Notes under the pieces: model-generated
What the model saw: the letters and a program-made list of their open reading frames with translations, nothing else
Databases searched by the model: none
Told to the model about the DNA's origin: nothing
Assembly (NCBI GenBank): GCA_021397845.1
Contig: CM038052.1
Location: 168,756,182 to 168,820,181, forward strand
Source: Areca catechu
Lineage: Eukaryota; Streptophyta; Magnoliopsida; Arecales; Arecaceae
Length of the DNA: 64,000 nucleotides
Direction of reading: 5' to 3'
Made by a program: the position numbers and the translations under genes
Shown: positions 1 to 12,191 of the stretch, in pieces
Position numbering within the stretch: the stretch's first letter is position 1
Layout of the letters: every line of letters starts with the position of its first letter

Positions 1-359
1 TTGACTTCCAATTTTGGAGGGTACAGACAATTGATGGAGAATGCGGAGCCTCGATCGGAGGATTCCTTCCATTCTAGTATAAGCGGCCGCTTGGATCACT
101 ATCACGGCTTGGCAGGCATCTTTTCGTGGTCCTCAAACCTCGGGCCACCGTCCAGGGAGAGCGGTGAACTCCTTCAGCAGCAGATCTTTTTGTCCGAGGT
201 GGAGCCGATCTGGAAAGGCGAAGCTCGATTTCGGCCTCGGCGTCTCGACCCGAAGGGAGCGCAGCCGGGCGAAGGAGTCCGAGTTGAGACGTTTCACGTG
301 GCAGCTTCATCCGACGTGGCGTCCAACTGGGATCCCACGTCAACGATCCCGCCACATCA
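1..359 (-). mobile_element. LTR end of a Tat-type retrotransposon (partial, runs off the window)
   Basis: These 359 bases are identical to 40013-40371, the outer part of element C's right-hand LTR. On the minus strand the LTR starts with TGATGTGGCGGG at 359. The same terminus ends the truncated left LTR of element C at 32343. The rest of this element lies to the left of the window. Confidence 0.85.
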
Positions 360-1321
360 ATATTCATTATATTATAATATATTATAGCATAAGATACATT
401 ATAATTATTATAATATATAAAATTACAATAATTTATCATATAATGTACTGATGTTATAATGATTATAAAACATGATGATATGCCATCATAATATTAGTGA
501 AGGCAATTTTACCATGTTAGTTGCAAGCTAATCAATAATTTATCATACAATGTACTGATATTATAATGATTATAAAACATGATGATATGCCATCATAATA
601 TTAGTGAAGGCAATTTTACCATGTTAGTTGCAAGCTAATCACATCTTCTCCGCATCAAACAACCAAACACAGGATTGCAATTGCAGTTTTCAGATACAAG
701 CAAGAGTGCAAGACCAAAAAAACACTTGCAATACAAATGTGGCACTTTGTTGCAGCTGCATCTATCAATGCAGGCATCTAGAAATACAGGCAACCAAACA
801 GCTCCTGAGCCACACATACAGGTGCCAAGTCCATCTTGGTGCCTACAAAGCAGTCCATGCATAGATAATAGTTGCATGGACCCTATGCACATGAACCATT
901 TTTTTACAACAATGCCTGAGAGTCTACCCTAGATTTCTTCACCATGTCCAGATATTAAAAAGGGGATTCCAATTACTGTAAAAATAATGATTATCCTAAA
1001 TTCTGATCCTAAAGATATTTCATGTACCAATGTTCTGGGTGAAAACTTTGTTACTGCCAAAATGCCCCTCTCCCAGAATATCCCTATAATTAAATTTTAT
1101 AATTAAACTACATATATCCAAAAATCCCATCTAATATCAAACAACTAAATTTATGTTCCATGTATGTTAGGACTCTTATCTTGGTTATCTCTAGGCATCA
1201 AGTTATTTTTGTGAGAGAGAATGGAGCTACTCTTTTGCGATGGTACTACATATGAGATTCAATTGATGGGAGAGAATCTCATCTCAATTTGGAAATTGCA
1301 AACTCAAAAAAATAATTCTAA
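360..1321. repeat. AT-rich intergenic DNA with a 2 x 107-bp tandem repeat
   Basis: Immediately after the LTR end the sequence is extremely AT-rich. Positions 426-532 are repeated in tandem at 533-639 (107-bp unit, few mismatches). The same pair occurs in copy 2 at about 40438-40651. The short open frames here on both strands overlap each other and resemble no known family. I see no gene. Confidence 0.8.
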
Positions 1322-1654
1322 CTAAGAGGAAGTGGGGCTAAAAGAATTCCCACGGTACTGAAGAGGCCTGCAGTACCGACGCTAGATGAAGCTACCAGTG
1401 CCCTGGATGGAGAATCTGAAAGAGTAATCAAGAATGCTTTAGGATCAAAGAAATGGGGTCGGCAAAGTGTGCCATTGTGCAAAACCACTCAAATTACAGT
1501 TGCTCATAGGCTTTCTACGGTGATTAGTTCATACGTAATTGTGGTAATGGACAAGGGCAAGGTGGTTGAGATGGAAAACCATACAAACTTAATTGCAACA
1601 ACTCATGGCGCTTATTCAAAACTGTTCCCCACAAAAGCCCGGATGGAAGGTTAA
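1322..1654 (+). pseudogene. ABC transporter (ABCB-like) C-terminal nucleotide-binding fragment
   Basis: One open frame runs from the stop at 1319 to a stop after 1654. It encodes the end of an ATP-binding cassette: the LKRPAV segment, the Walker B/D-loop TLDEATSALD, the H-loop ITVAHRLSTV, and a tail with VMDKGKVVEM and a final GAYSKLF-like block. This arrangement is typical of the last domain of plant ABCB (P-glycoprotein/TAP-type) transporters. Walker A, the signature motif and the membrane domains are absent from the neighbourhood, and several normally conserved positions are altered. This is probably a gene fragment or an orphan last exon; the exact subfamily is uncertain. Confidence 0.8.
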
Positions 1655-2056
1655 TTGAGTTGTAAAAAAATAAGTTCGAAGTTCATTGAGTGGTATTTGT
1701 TGTACATACGATAGGGATATCACATGAATTCTGAAGATGCCTAGATGAGCACTATAGTAAAGGAAAGAGATATATATAATATTTTTAACATAATGAATTT
1801 CAACAAAATCATGAGTCAAGAGAATAATAATTGTCAAAATCCTCATATTCAAATGATAATTACCTTGGATGAGTTCACACATTCATCCTCTTCACAATCA
1901 TCCTTCTAGAATTTAATTAATATGCTATCAATACTCTTGAGCTGCTCCATCTCTTCTCCATGTGCAATCCCAGGGTCAACATAGCACAACTAAAACCATA
2001 AAAAAATATATGTTATATGGTTTACAGGATAAGCTAGTTGTGATGCAGGAAAATTA
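1655..2056. other. Intergenic, no gene seen
   Basis: This AT-rich stretch lies between the convergent ABC fragment and the last exon of the C78-peptidase-like gene. It should hold the 3' flank of the latter. I recognise no gene or repeat in it. Confidence 0.6.
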
Positions 2057-2167
2057 TTATATCCATATGACCTGATACTGGGGCTTTTTCAGCGTGTGAA
2101 CCCCTCTTTTTATCAGCTTCTGCCAACCATTTCTATCTCTAAGAGAGCGTTCTAAAGCTGCTGTTCT

Positions 2168-5089
2168 CTGTAAGCATCAACAAAAATGGAAATTTTGGGA
2201 TGCAATGATACAAGAAACTCCTAAATAATACAAGAAAAAAAGCTATTAATGAAACAACTAGTAAGTTGGTGAGAAAGGATTTTGAATTCTTTCACCTGCC
2301 TCGGTAAGAAAATTCATCATGGACAAGCAAGACATAGGAAGGAAAGTATGATCAAAAGACATGTCTTCTAATATAAGCTGAGTCTAAACATGCAAAACAA
2401 TATAAAAAATAAGGATTCAAGTCCCGGAGGGACGTCCCATGGGACACCGAGACGGAGTATCATCGTATATGTTGAGACAGGACGTTCCACCAGCATCCTA
2501 GCATCCCGACCAGCATATCTTGTCCTAAGTGTCGAGACGGGGCGGTATGGTGGCACGTTCTATTTCATAGAAAAACCGGGACAATCCTATTTCACATGAT
2601 TTAAAACCTTGATAAAAATTTCTAAACCTAGCTTTTGCATTTCTGGAAGTACATATTTCGGTCCAGACAACCACCCCTGTACCATGCAAACATGCCCAAA
2701 AATAAATTTAGTCAGGATAGTAGTATATTCATTCAATGTTCTGCTTAAATTAACTAAAACAATTATCCAGAACTTACCTTCCAGCATCAACAATAGATGT
2801 TAAATCATGACTCATTGTTGATCTTTTAATTTCAACTTAAATTGGCCTTTAAGCTGCTCTTCCTTGCATAAAATTGTAACAAGTCTTCACCTTGTTAGGG
2901 AAAAAATGGTTCACCATATTATCGGATTTATAACACCCAACTGATCAACCACCGGCAGATATTCTCTTTTTTAAAGAGTTAGGTACAATCTGGAATCTAT
3001 GAATATGTGGGAATGTCTTGATTATTTTCAATCATTTGAACTCCAAAATAACAAATATGAAACAATGCAAATGACTTTGTTCTTCTGCATATAGTTAACT
3101 TTTGACGATTTCCCAAACTTCTGTTTGCAGTAGAAGCAAAACTATACCTATCAACTGAATCTCACACAAAGTTAGTCATTGGTTCAAAAATAGCCAGACA
3201 AACTTAGTGTGCTTGCCTTGGAAATCAAGAACTTGTTTGTTTGTAGACCTTTCAACTGGAAACCTGTTTGCTAGTCACATACTGCTCTTCTTTACGACTT
3301 TCATAACCAAAAATGTCTAAATTTATGCCGTAGAAAAATTCTATAGATGAGTTAGAAGCAAGATTTAAACATTACGAACCATCAAATGCCATGAACAAAA
3401 TCTAATGGGGGTGGTCAAAATGTTGTAACATGCCGTTATGAAACAAAATCAGAAATTTTGGAAGCCTATTTTATGAATTACCTTTTTTGACAAAAAAGGT
3501 GAGAGTGACACCAACCGTTTCATTGAACTACATAATTCCTTTGCTGTAAAGGTTCTTATTGGCAATTGTAATAGCATAATGATTACTTTGTGATATTTCA
3601 TAGATATTAGTATTTCCTGTTCAAGTACATTTCAAATACAGCACAGTAAGAAAATATAAACCAACTTCCTGATCAAGTGCTGATATCAGATTATGCTATT
3701 CGGAGCATCACGTAATGAAAGCAGTAACAAATGCAAAGGGCTTTACAACCACTAGCTTGGCTCTGATCATTAAAAGAATGCTTTAAGGCACATTTAATTC
3801 CCAAGCGGTACAATCAACCTCGAGAAATCACTTTAAGAAGAGATGCTTACTCGGTAGCTATTAATAAACAACTCTTCAAGCTTAACAAACAAGGAGTTTT
3901 TTATCACCATAACTGCTATGATCAATCCACATCTGCAATCACAATTTATATAAGGATATGAACACTTTTATTTAATTCAGAGTCTCAAATCCAAGAAAGA
4001 ATCTCGGTTGTGAAAGGAATGAAAGAGCTGGTTTACCAATCCTCATCATTACTTCATTCTATATTGATTCAGTTCTTTGCAGATACCCATTTGTATCTAC
4101 AGAATTATTGAAAGTAGTCACAACTCACTACATAATTTACCAATTAAGTAGCTGACATATGTTGTCCAAGTTGCCTTCGTGAAATTGGTTTTCTCTTATT
4201 TTTGCAATGCATCGAAGTTTAGTAGCTCGGAAGGCAGATTTCTATAGTTGAGAAGGTTTACTCTATTTCAAAGTCTAGGTTCATCCACTATTTCAACTAA
4301 TATATGACTTTCTTTAAACCAAATTGGCGGTAAGCAAAACGGATCAAAGCAGAAGGAAATGTTAGTGGAAGGGAGTACAACCTAAGAGTGAGGGAGTTAA
4401 TTTAATTGACCGGGACAGTGTATGCAAAAATGAAGGCAGGAAGGGTCTTAATATTATAGTCATTGATGTAGCTTTGATGGGAAAATGGGGGTGGAAGATG
4501 GAATGAGTAGCAATCATTATAGGAAAAGAAAGTTGCATTCAGAAGGCTCCGAAGTGAGATAAACAATTACAATGTGGACACCACCAGATCCATTCTAGTT
4601 TTAGCTCTAAAGACTTCATAATTGATTTGGTTACTACAGATGGATGTTGAAGAATACTGCTAAAATTTTGTTTTAAAAAAAAAGAAATGGTTAAAGACAA
4701 GAAGATTTAAACATCTTCTAACATTAAAATTCATGGAAAATGGTTTCAGTTTCACTGCTCATTCTTCATTCTCGAGTCTATTATGCCATGCACTTGGAAA
4801 TGCAAGGACAATAACCACAGTTATTCCAGTGCATCTTTAGAGTGAAAAGTGAAAACGCTGAATAATACATCAATACTTTCAAAACTTTTATTCTGCATTG
4901 ATACATTCATGACCAACTTGATTTGCAGATTTCCAATTAGGCACAAAGAAACCCAAAGCAACTTTAAATGGTAACCTGGATGTCATCAATCTCGCTTTGT
5001 CTAATCATCAAAGATAGACATCTCCAGTACATCAATGCGAGTACCACGAAATGCGACAGAATACAGTAACAAAGTATAGCATAACTTAC
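2168..5089 (-). other. Long last intron of the C78-peptidase-like gene
   Basis: This 2.9-kb phase-0 intron has a donor at 5089 (GTAAGT on the minus strand) and an acceptor at 2168. It joins LLILDPAH directly to RTAALERSL. A more GC-rich patch at about 2425-2585, with short inverted segments around GTCCCGG, contrasts with the AT-rich surroundings and may be a small inserted element. A short segment near 2787-2875 ends in a good donor but does not fit the reading frame, so I leave it out. Confidence 0.65.
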
Positions 5090-6235
5090 ATGGGCAGGGT
5101 CTAAAATCAAGAGAATGAATTGGTTTTGTGATTTATGCCCTCTCCTTTGCATTTGAATCCCGACGATAGATCGTGAGTGGCCATCATGCTGGAAGTACAA
5201 AGGCCTGCAAATGGAATCCCATAATTAAGTATTACTTCATCGAAGCAACTTTAACTATGCGAGAGAATATAATAGATATAAAAAGCATACAAATTCTTAG
5301 AGGAAAACTGTTCCAATCAGCATATGTAGGAACAGATATGGTTAGAGTGAACTCACGTTTTATCACTGATAAGTACATGTTCAGAATTATCCACTCTGCC
5401 ACCAATATCACTTGTAAAATAGTTCCAGACCCAATCAACAAGGACCTGATGACCATTGATCTTCCTTTTATATGTATTAGAACCATCACCATTTATCATA
5501 GTATCTTTAGAATGTCTAGCTAAATAATGATGTTCTTACCAAGAATTTTCATAGGACGAAGGACCTACTTCAAAATCATCACGCTTTGTGCCGAGCAAAA
5601 ACTTATCCATCGGCCCATAAAATTGTTTCTTTATCTTTTTCCCTTTAGATTCTCCATTATTTAGTTGCTTTGAGGAGGCTGTACTGTCAAAATCTACAAT
5701 TCTTGATTGAAGCCCAAAAGAACGGAAGAGTGTGGCACACTCGGTAGCTCCAATCCATTTCTTAGAGCCATAAATTTTATGGTCAAATGACTTTGAGCCA
5801 AGAGTATCAAAACCTCTTTCCCAAGCAATCTCAAGCCACCTCTGCAATGAGGGAATATCGGGAACAAATCCTGAACCACCAAACATAACATCTCTAGCTT
5901 CTTGTCTCTGTGTTAATAAATGAGAGCTAAGCATTTGAATGTTACGCCATCCACATCCCCAACCAGCATCTTCTGACTCGATACTCTGATAGTGATCGAT
6001 GTGGCCTGATACTATACTTCTTGAATTTTCACTTTCTAATTCCAAGCATCTCCTCAACAAAGCCATAAGACCACCTTCAACCTTATAGAAGGTGCTTCTA
6101 ATCTGTAAAGCCACCAAACTAGATGTTTCTTCATCAGGAATTTTTCTTATAAGCAGATGAACCATGGTCCATGCTTGTTTCTGGTGTTCTTCCAGAATAA
6201 ACAACAAACGGTTCCCCATAATTTGCTGGCCCATC

Positions 6236-8147
6236 CTGCAAATAAGCAATTTTGAGCATAACTAGTACATTTACATAATTTGGGAAAATAAGAGCAATCT
6301 CGAATACATTCAGCTAAACTATTCTTAAAGCAATTCAATTTCGAGGAAAGGAAAAATGGAAAATTTTCATTCAGACACATCTAAAAACTTGAGTAAAATG
6401 AATTTGAGCTGGCAAAAGGAAGCATGTTCAAGAGAATAATTCATGACTTATAGCCATACTTTTTGTTGGCACAAATTTATAGCCTTGCTTACTAACCAAG
6501 TCAGCAGAGAATGTTGAGCCAGATTAAATAGTTCTATATCCTGTCCAGGGGCTTTGAATATAAAGTTGATAAAAGGGACAATTTTCTTACATAATAAAAA
6601 TGGGATAAAATGACTGGTTAAGAAAACACTAATTTTCTTATAAAAAATTCTTTATAAATAGAACTAGTTACCGATCAGTACATTATATTGCTGGATTCTG
6701 GCCTATCCTTTAAACTGGAATGCAAAACACTGGAATTTTGAAGTGAACCAGTAAAAGAAATTCCAGACTTTTAGTTAGAAAAAGAAGTTTAAAACTAAAC
6801 AACTTTCATCATGTTAGTTATGCATAGTCCCATGGTGACAATCTCTCTTTAGCTTGAATGGGATAAGGAAGGCCCATCTGATCCATCTGTTGTCAGCTAA
6901 CCAGTTCCCGCTTGAAAATTATTGTTTTAGTAGAATACCATATCCTTTGACAAAATATGTGATTCTCCAATGCAAATCAAAGTTCTAGTTTATTCATTGG
7001 CATCCCAATGCCTTATCACATCCATCTTAATCTCTTTACATTTCAAACCTTATATTTGAACACTAAAAATCTTTCTCTAGTGTGCTTATTTTTAACTTTG
7101 ATGTTCATGCTATACCATAGATCCACCTCAACATCTTCATTTCCGTTGTACCTATCTTATATGTCATAAATTATGCATTAACACGGGACATTTTGACAAT
7201 TTACCCATGCAACAATAAATACACATATACAAACATAAACACATACATAGGTGCATACATATGTATATATATATAGAAAGAAAGAGATCAACTTGGCTAC
7301 ACTCGAGTGGATCTCCATCAGATCTTGTCATGTCTAGATCAGATGTTAGGGGCCCCACATTGATAATTAGATCCGTTGGATGTAATCTACTACATCTAAA
7401 TTATACACGCACAAAAATCATGTAATTTGGAGATCCCTAGCCTATACATCAAGTAATCAAAAATTTTGATAGTTTAAGTAATGCAAAATAATAAATATTT
7501 TTCTCCAAACCAAATGATTTTAAATATATAAGCAATTTAAAGGTAGTAGATTATATCCAACAGTTCGAATCATCAATGCACGATCCCATTGAGAGACTTG
7601 GCTACATTTGACTAGATCTTTACTCGGATCCAATGAGGTCTAAATCAAACAATGGGGTTCCCACATAAATGGTTCAAACTATTAAATATGATATATCACC
7701 TCTAAACTACTTCCATACCAAAAGTCATATGATTTGAAGACCTATAGTTTATGCATCAAATAATCAATATAACATTTATTGTTTCTTGTTATTTAAACTA
7801 TGACCACTTGATACATAAGCTAGGGATCTCCAAGTTATGTGATTTTTTGTATGTAAATAGTTTAAAGATGGTAGATCACATCCAATGACTCGGATTATCA
7901 ATATAAGAACCACACCATTTGATCTAGACCAAACAAGACTTGAGTGGAGATCCACTCGAGCATAGCCAAGTCACATGCCCATGCACACCCACACCTATAA
8001 ATATGCACCAAACACATACATAATGAAAGGGCTCTCCAAAAAATTGTGAGTGCACGCACACACGCACTGATGCATGCAAATACAAAGAAAGGGTTCTTGA
8101 AAATTGCAAATGCAGCAACCTATAGAACAATATCCACATGAGCCTAC
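6236..8147 (-). other. Intron before the catalytic exon, carrying a foldback element
   Basis: This 1.9-kb phase-0 intron lies between the MIU-like exon (donor GTAGGC at 8147) and the catalytic exon (acceptor TTTGCAG ending at 6236). It holds the palindromic element at 7291-7973 and short CA/TA-rich runs near 7200-7275 and 8050-8070. No exon is recognised in it. Confidence 0.6.
7291..7973. mobile_element. Foldback/MITE-like element with long inverted arms
   Basis: The left end reads ACTTGGCTACACTCGAGTGG and the right end is its reverse complement with few changes (CCACTCGAGCATAGCCAAGT). The arms continue inward: the segment around 7425-7470 (GGAGATCCCTAGCCTATACA) is inverted at about 7800-7835. 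A third related block lies near 7540-7770. There is no open frame, and no clear target-site duplication can be seen. It looks like a non-autonomous DNA transposon of foldback type. The superfamily cannot be assigned by eye. Confidence 0.75.
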
Positions 8148-8241
8148 CTTCTTTCCAGGACTTGGTGGAGCTAGTGCAAGTTGTCCTGCCAATGCCATGT
8201 CTCCTTCAAGTTCATCCTCCACAAAGTGATTGTTGGCATGC

Positions 8242-11200
8242 CTGTATGTGTTCCATGATGAAACAAGCATCAACTACAACATCATGGAAACTTTAGTTAT
8301 ATAGTCAAATATACATATACTGGGAATGCATCAACAAACATTAAACAATAGTAGTTTGCAAAATGCTAAACTCTTGGAAAGGACAACTCGTACCATTCCA
8401 ATTCAGAGAAGGGAACAGTCATATGACAAAAGGGGCAAGAAGAAAACATTCTTGTCGTTGAATTCTTATATCATAGCAATCAAAGAACTTCCACCTGATA
8501 ACCCAAAGAGAAGCTAATATTTAATTCAAATTTCCAAATATTATTTAAGTTAGAAAAAAAATCAATGCTATTTTCCAAACATAAATTAACAAACTCAGTT
8601 GATGACCCATGGTGGTTTTGGATTTTTAAATATTGCAATAATATCATTGGTTTAGAGAAATAAAGAAATCTTTAATTTTACATAACGTATGCACTGAAGA
8701 ACATTTCGTCCACACATGAAATATGAGCATAATATTACTAATCTACTACATCCAACAAAAGAAACAAGATTTTTTCATATGCATAACACCCCTATAAGAC
8801 CATGCACAAATATTTAATTAAATGAAAATATTTTTTTTCTTTTTTTCCATAGAAAAGAGTTAGTTGAGCCCAACCCAATTTCATTGAGAAAATGAAAGAA
8901 CAAAGATATAAGATCCTCTAGAGGAGGAAGGGGGAAGGAAGAGACAATGGATAGAACAAAAGGGGTGGAGGCTATCACATGAAGATTATAAGTTAGTTTT
9001 TTATTTTTGAGTAGCTTGAATACTAGAGAAATACTTTTATACTTGTGGAGGGACTTCCTTTGATCTAGCTTGCAGCAAGGAACCTGATGTACATATGATA
9101 AGAAGAATGGAGACTTGCTGAAGTAGTGGTGTTGCATTATACAACAGGTCTAGTTTATTTCAACTATTAAATGAGTTGTGGTACTTCATGAAGTCGCTTT
9201 ATTCCGTATGGTAAGAAATTGTTAAATCTCTTTCACAATTTATTCCAAGAGAAATTGTGGAGAACATAAATGATAATGCAAAGAATAAGGCTGAAAGAGT
9301 GAAAAGAGAAAAAAAGAGTGAAGAAAAAAAGAAAAGGCACCACAAGGTTAGAAAATGAGCTTCTAATAAAAACTAGGAGAATTTTAAAAAACATCAAGGT
9401 ATGCAATGATATATGGTCATATAGTATCCCCAATTGATGGATTTCCTATGACAGGGGGAACATATAACAAGCTTATGCGGGAAGGTCTATAGAAAATTAA
9501 AAAATGACAAAGATGTAGTAAATTTGCACACAAGGATTGAAGACCGCCAAACATTGCCCGCTCGTACAAATATCATTCAACCAAGGATAGCCTAGGAGAG
9601 ACCTCGAGGACAAAATCTTTACAACAAATTAACATGAACCAATTAGCATGATGTTCTTTAAAAAATATTTCCAACACTAGCATGAGGCCCCATGGTAAGT
9701 ACGAAAGGAGTGCAGGAATGCAAGGAGTGAGGAAAAAGAAAAAATGAAATAGATACATGTCCATGCGATTGATTGGAAGCACAATATGATCCATCCTTAC
9801 CACCAGCTTATTTTTTTCCTTTAAAAAAGTATTCTGTGCATTGATCTGTTCATCATGCATCTAAATTGAGCAACAACAAGTGTTACTTTTCCATTAAAAT
9901 CTCCTGATTGGTGCTTTCTTATCCAATAAAAAGTTCTTGCTTATTTTCTTCTATCTCTATGAAAGGTTGTGCCGAATGAGCACATATTTTTTGATGCATA
10001 ATTCTATCATATTCTCACGAAATGAATCGATGGGGGTTTCAAAACCAAAAGGAAAAAGAAAAAGCACGAAAGAAAGGAAAAAAAGTAGCACAATTCTATC
10101 AAACAAATTTCGTCCGACACCAAGATGGACACATGAATTTTGCTCCAATGGGAAAAATCACCTAGCCATAAATCCGATAAATCAATTGCTAGTTACAACA
10201 TAGAACTAAAAAACTTATTTTCCTTCTTCATCTCAACCCCAAAACCACAAGAATTAACAACGAACTTCATTCCTAAACATTTTTGTTTTAAAAAAAAAGA
10301 GAAGGGAAATCAAACTACTCTTCTTCAACATCAAGACTGCCAACTTTCAAAATAAAGGAACGGAAAGTGCTTATAAATCAAAAACAATATTTAAATGTAA
10401 TCTACTCATAGCATGGGTGTCACCAGTATGCATACCTGATTGCAGGGAAAACAAAAAAGATTCGAATGCCGGCAAGGAGGGGCGTCGTTTGAAAAAAGAC
10501 ACGTTAGCTTTTGATCTCAACTTATTCCTGGACTTTCTAGGCCCGTCCGTGCCCAAATCTTGCCCCCAAGTTTGGGCATTGGGATTGGTCAATCGTGTAG
10601 CAGTAACATCCTCGACACGAAGTTTATCCAATGGGCCTACATATCCAATTTGGACAAGGAATTGGATCTCTGACCTAATGTCGACTAAACTTGTTCGCTT
10701 GGCAAAAGGGTTGGCCCCAAAACCTAAATTTACATCATTTTTTTCTCAATTTGTTGAAAAGTTTGGATTTGCTTTAAAATTTCTTGTGAAATTTCTCTTG
10801 ACTTTAACCTACTCAAAGGATGGTCGGCTTATCGTGTCTTCTATGAGACTACATCCCAATTCAACACTAATTGTAGGACTCGAATTAGAAAATATGGTTC
10901 CTAAATATAGTAGGTCCTGTCTTTTTTGGCAGAATGTAGTAGGTCCTGTTTGATTGTTGTTTATATTAGAGGTTTGAAGTCTCATATGAAACAAATTGTG
11001 CCATAAAAAGAAAAAAATGCAAATGTGTTATTAAATTCCATGGGATGAGGGTATTCCATTTTTTCGATGAAATAGAATGGCGGTCATCTCATCTAGTCCC
11101 AAGGAGATGTTCCAAGATATACTGATGAAAACAATAATGACATAGTATCCCATTTCAATGGATATTTCATTCCCGGAATATGCAGCATGCAATGCTATGG

Positions 11201-12179
11201 AAGCATATGGGTCATTAGAAGATAATTACCATCGACTTCATTAGTCTGTAAAGAGAGCTTGACTGAAAATTCATCATATGCTATGGAAGCATATGGGTCT
11301 GCAGGGGCTGTGTATGACCTTAGTTTAAATGGCAACATACATACTGAGAAAATTCATCATATATATTTTTGTTTTTGAGAGAAAAGTTTGGTCCAAAGAA
11401 ATAGAGTAAATAGTATAGATCCACATGTATCTAAGTCTATTGTTAGATAAGGTTACCTATTGAACATCATCGCTATTTCTTTTAAGCAGCTACATCTTTT
11501 AATTCTTTGGTTCCCAATATAAACCGTAATTTCAACGAAACCTTGGCAAGTTCATCAGCCCTTGCGCAATTAGAGTGTTTTCTTGTGATCTAATAAAAGT
11601 TAATAAAATCTATCCAATGAGAAGAATGAAATTTAATTTTGAGTAAAATTTTCAAATCCATATCCTTTGTCCTATCAATCTATATTTTTCTCTCTTTTCT
11701 CTCCTCCTAAAAACCAAGACTTCCTAAAGTCTAAAGTCCTTTTTTTTAGGGGACTAAAATCACAAAACATTAAGATTTAGAATCATCGAAAAAATAGCTT
11801 CATGATCTTGAAACTTTTAAAGTGTGATGCTGAATACACATAGGTATAGGCCAAGGATAATGCTTGCATGAACCATGTTTGATATGTCAGCCTAACTTGC
11901 AATTGAGTTTGTGTTTAGTACTTCATATAGGCATGCAGCTTCAGCTTAATCTATTGCATATAAAGTGTGCCAATATGCAGACATAGCCTTGATCACAAAT
12001 CCATTTCTAATAAATCTGATTTGACTGGAGGAGACGTAGCTTATCCAGTACAATCTAAACCTTCAATAAGGATTTTTTGAGATGATTTTGTACATAATTT
12101 TTTTGAGAAAAAAATTCTGTGTGAAATTTAATAGATCTGTACTCTAAAAGATTAGAAACCTCTTTCAATTTGCAAACGA
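8242..12179. other. Upstream region of the C78-peptidase-like gene, no clear gene
   Basis: This AT-rich 3.9 kb should contain the missing 5' exon and promoter of the minus-strand peptidase gene. I cannot identify an exon with the CxxC half of the zinc finger. A possible upstream exon at about 10431-10630 (minus, ending at a good GTATGC donor) is unsupported, because its frame differs between the two copies through one-base indels. Poly-T and poly-A runs are common. Overlapping open frames on both strands look random. Confidence 0.5.
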
Positions 12180-12191
12180 AGAACCTTCAAC

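Larger units (their letters stand above)
2057..8241 (-). pseudogene. ZUFSP/ZUP1-like C78 cysteine peptidase gene (multi-exon, damaged)
   Basis: The family cleaves ubiquitin or UFM1 conjugates; plant ZUFSP-like proteins have an N-terminal C2H2 finger, a ubiquitin-binding helix and a C78 domain. Exons inferred from motifs and splice sites, in coding order: 8241-8148 (end of a zinc finger, HANNHF, then a MIU-like helix with MALAGQLALA); 6235-5357 (catalytic Cys in GWGCGWRN); 5204-5090 (catalytic His in HDGHSR, Asp in LLILDP); 2167-2057 (GWQKLIKRGVHTLKK, stop). Intron phases agree across these junctions. Two lesions break the long second exon. Its phase-0 frame runs into TGA at 6136-6134 and continues one base out of register. 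An in-frame TAA at 5538-5536 then separates Cys from His/Asp. The exon with the finger's two cysteines was not found. It is called a pseudogene, but alternative splicing could bypass both lesions (see findings). Confidence 0.85.
1..12179. repeat. Segmental duplication, copy 1 (12.2 kb)
   Basis: This block is repeated in the same orientation at 40013-52182. The offset starts at 40,012 bp and falls to 40,003 through small indels, many of them in homopolymer runs. It contains an LTR end, an ABC transporter fragment, a C78-peptidase-like gene and a foldback element, all in identical order in both copies. From 1 to about 8,820 I see only a one-base poly-A difference near 4,672. From 8,820 to 12,179 I see about twenty substitutions and one-base indels. 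The block is already inside the repeat at position 1, so its left limit lies outside the window. An assembly artefact (two haplotypes placed in series) is a real alternative to a genomic duplication. Confidence 0.97.

Noticed and set aside
74..439. Overlapping open frames on both strands across the LTR end (also at 39962-40463)
   Set aside because: They lie in LTR and AT-rich flank, overlap each other and have no protein motif.
628..932. Three overlapping open frames of 78-85 codons
   Set aside because: All three overlap on both strands, cysteine-rich by chance in CA-rich DNA, with no family resemblance.
2787..2875. Possible extra exon of the peptidase gene with a good donor
   Set aside because: Its frame does not fit between the phase-0 donor at 5090 and acceptor at 2167, which already join to give the expected protein.
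5173..5523. Plus-strand 116-codon frame
   Set aside because: It is the antisense shadow of exons and intron of the C78-peptidase-like gene.
5357..5540. A genuine short intron removing the TAA
   Set aside because: Acceptors close downstream would give introns of only about 20-35 bases, too short for plants. The long alternative to 5204 is listed as a finding.
10417..10953. Plus-strand 178-codon frame
   Set aside because: Copy 2 breaks it with one-base indels and it shows no motif, so it is probably fortuitous.
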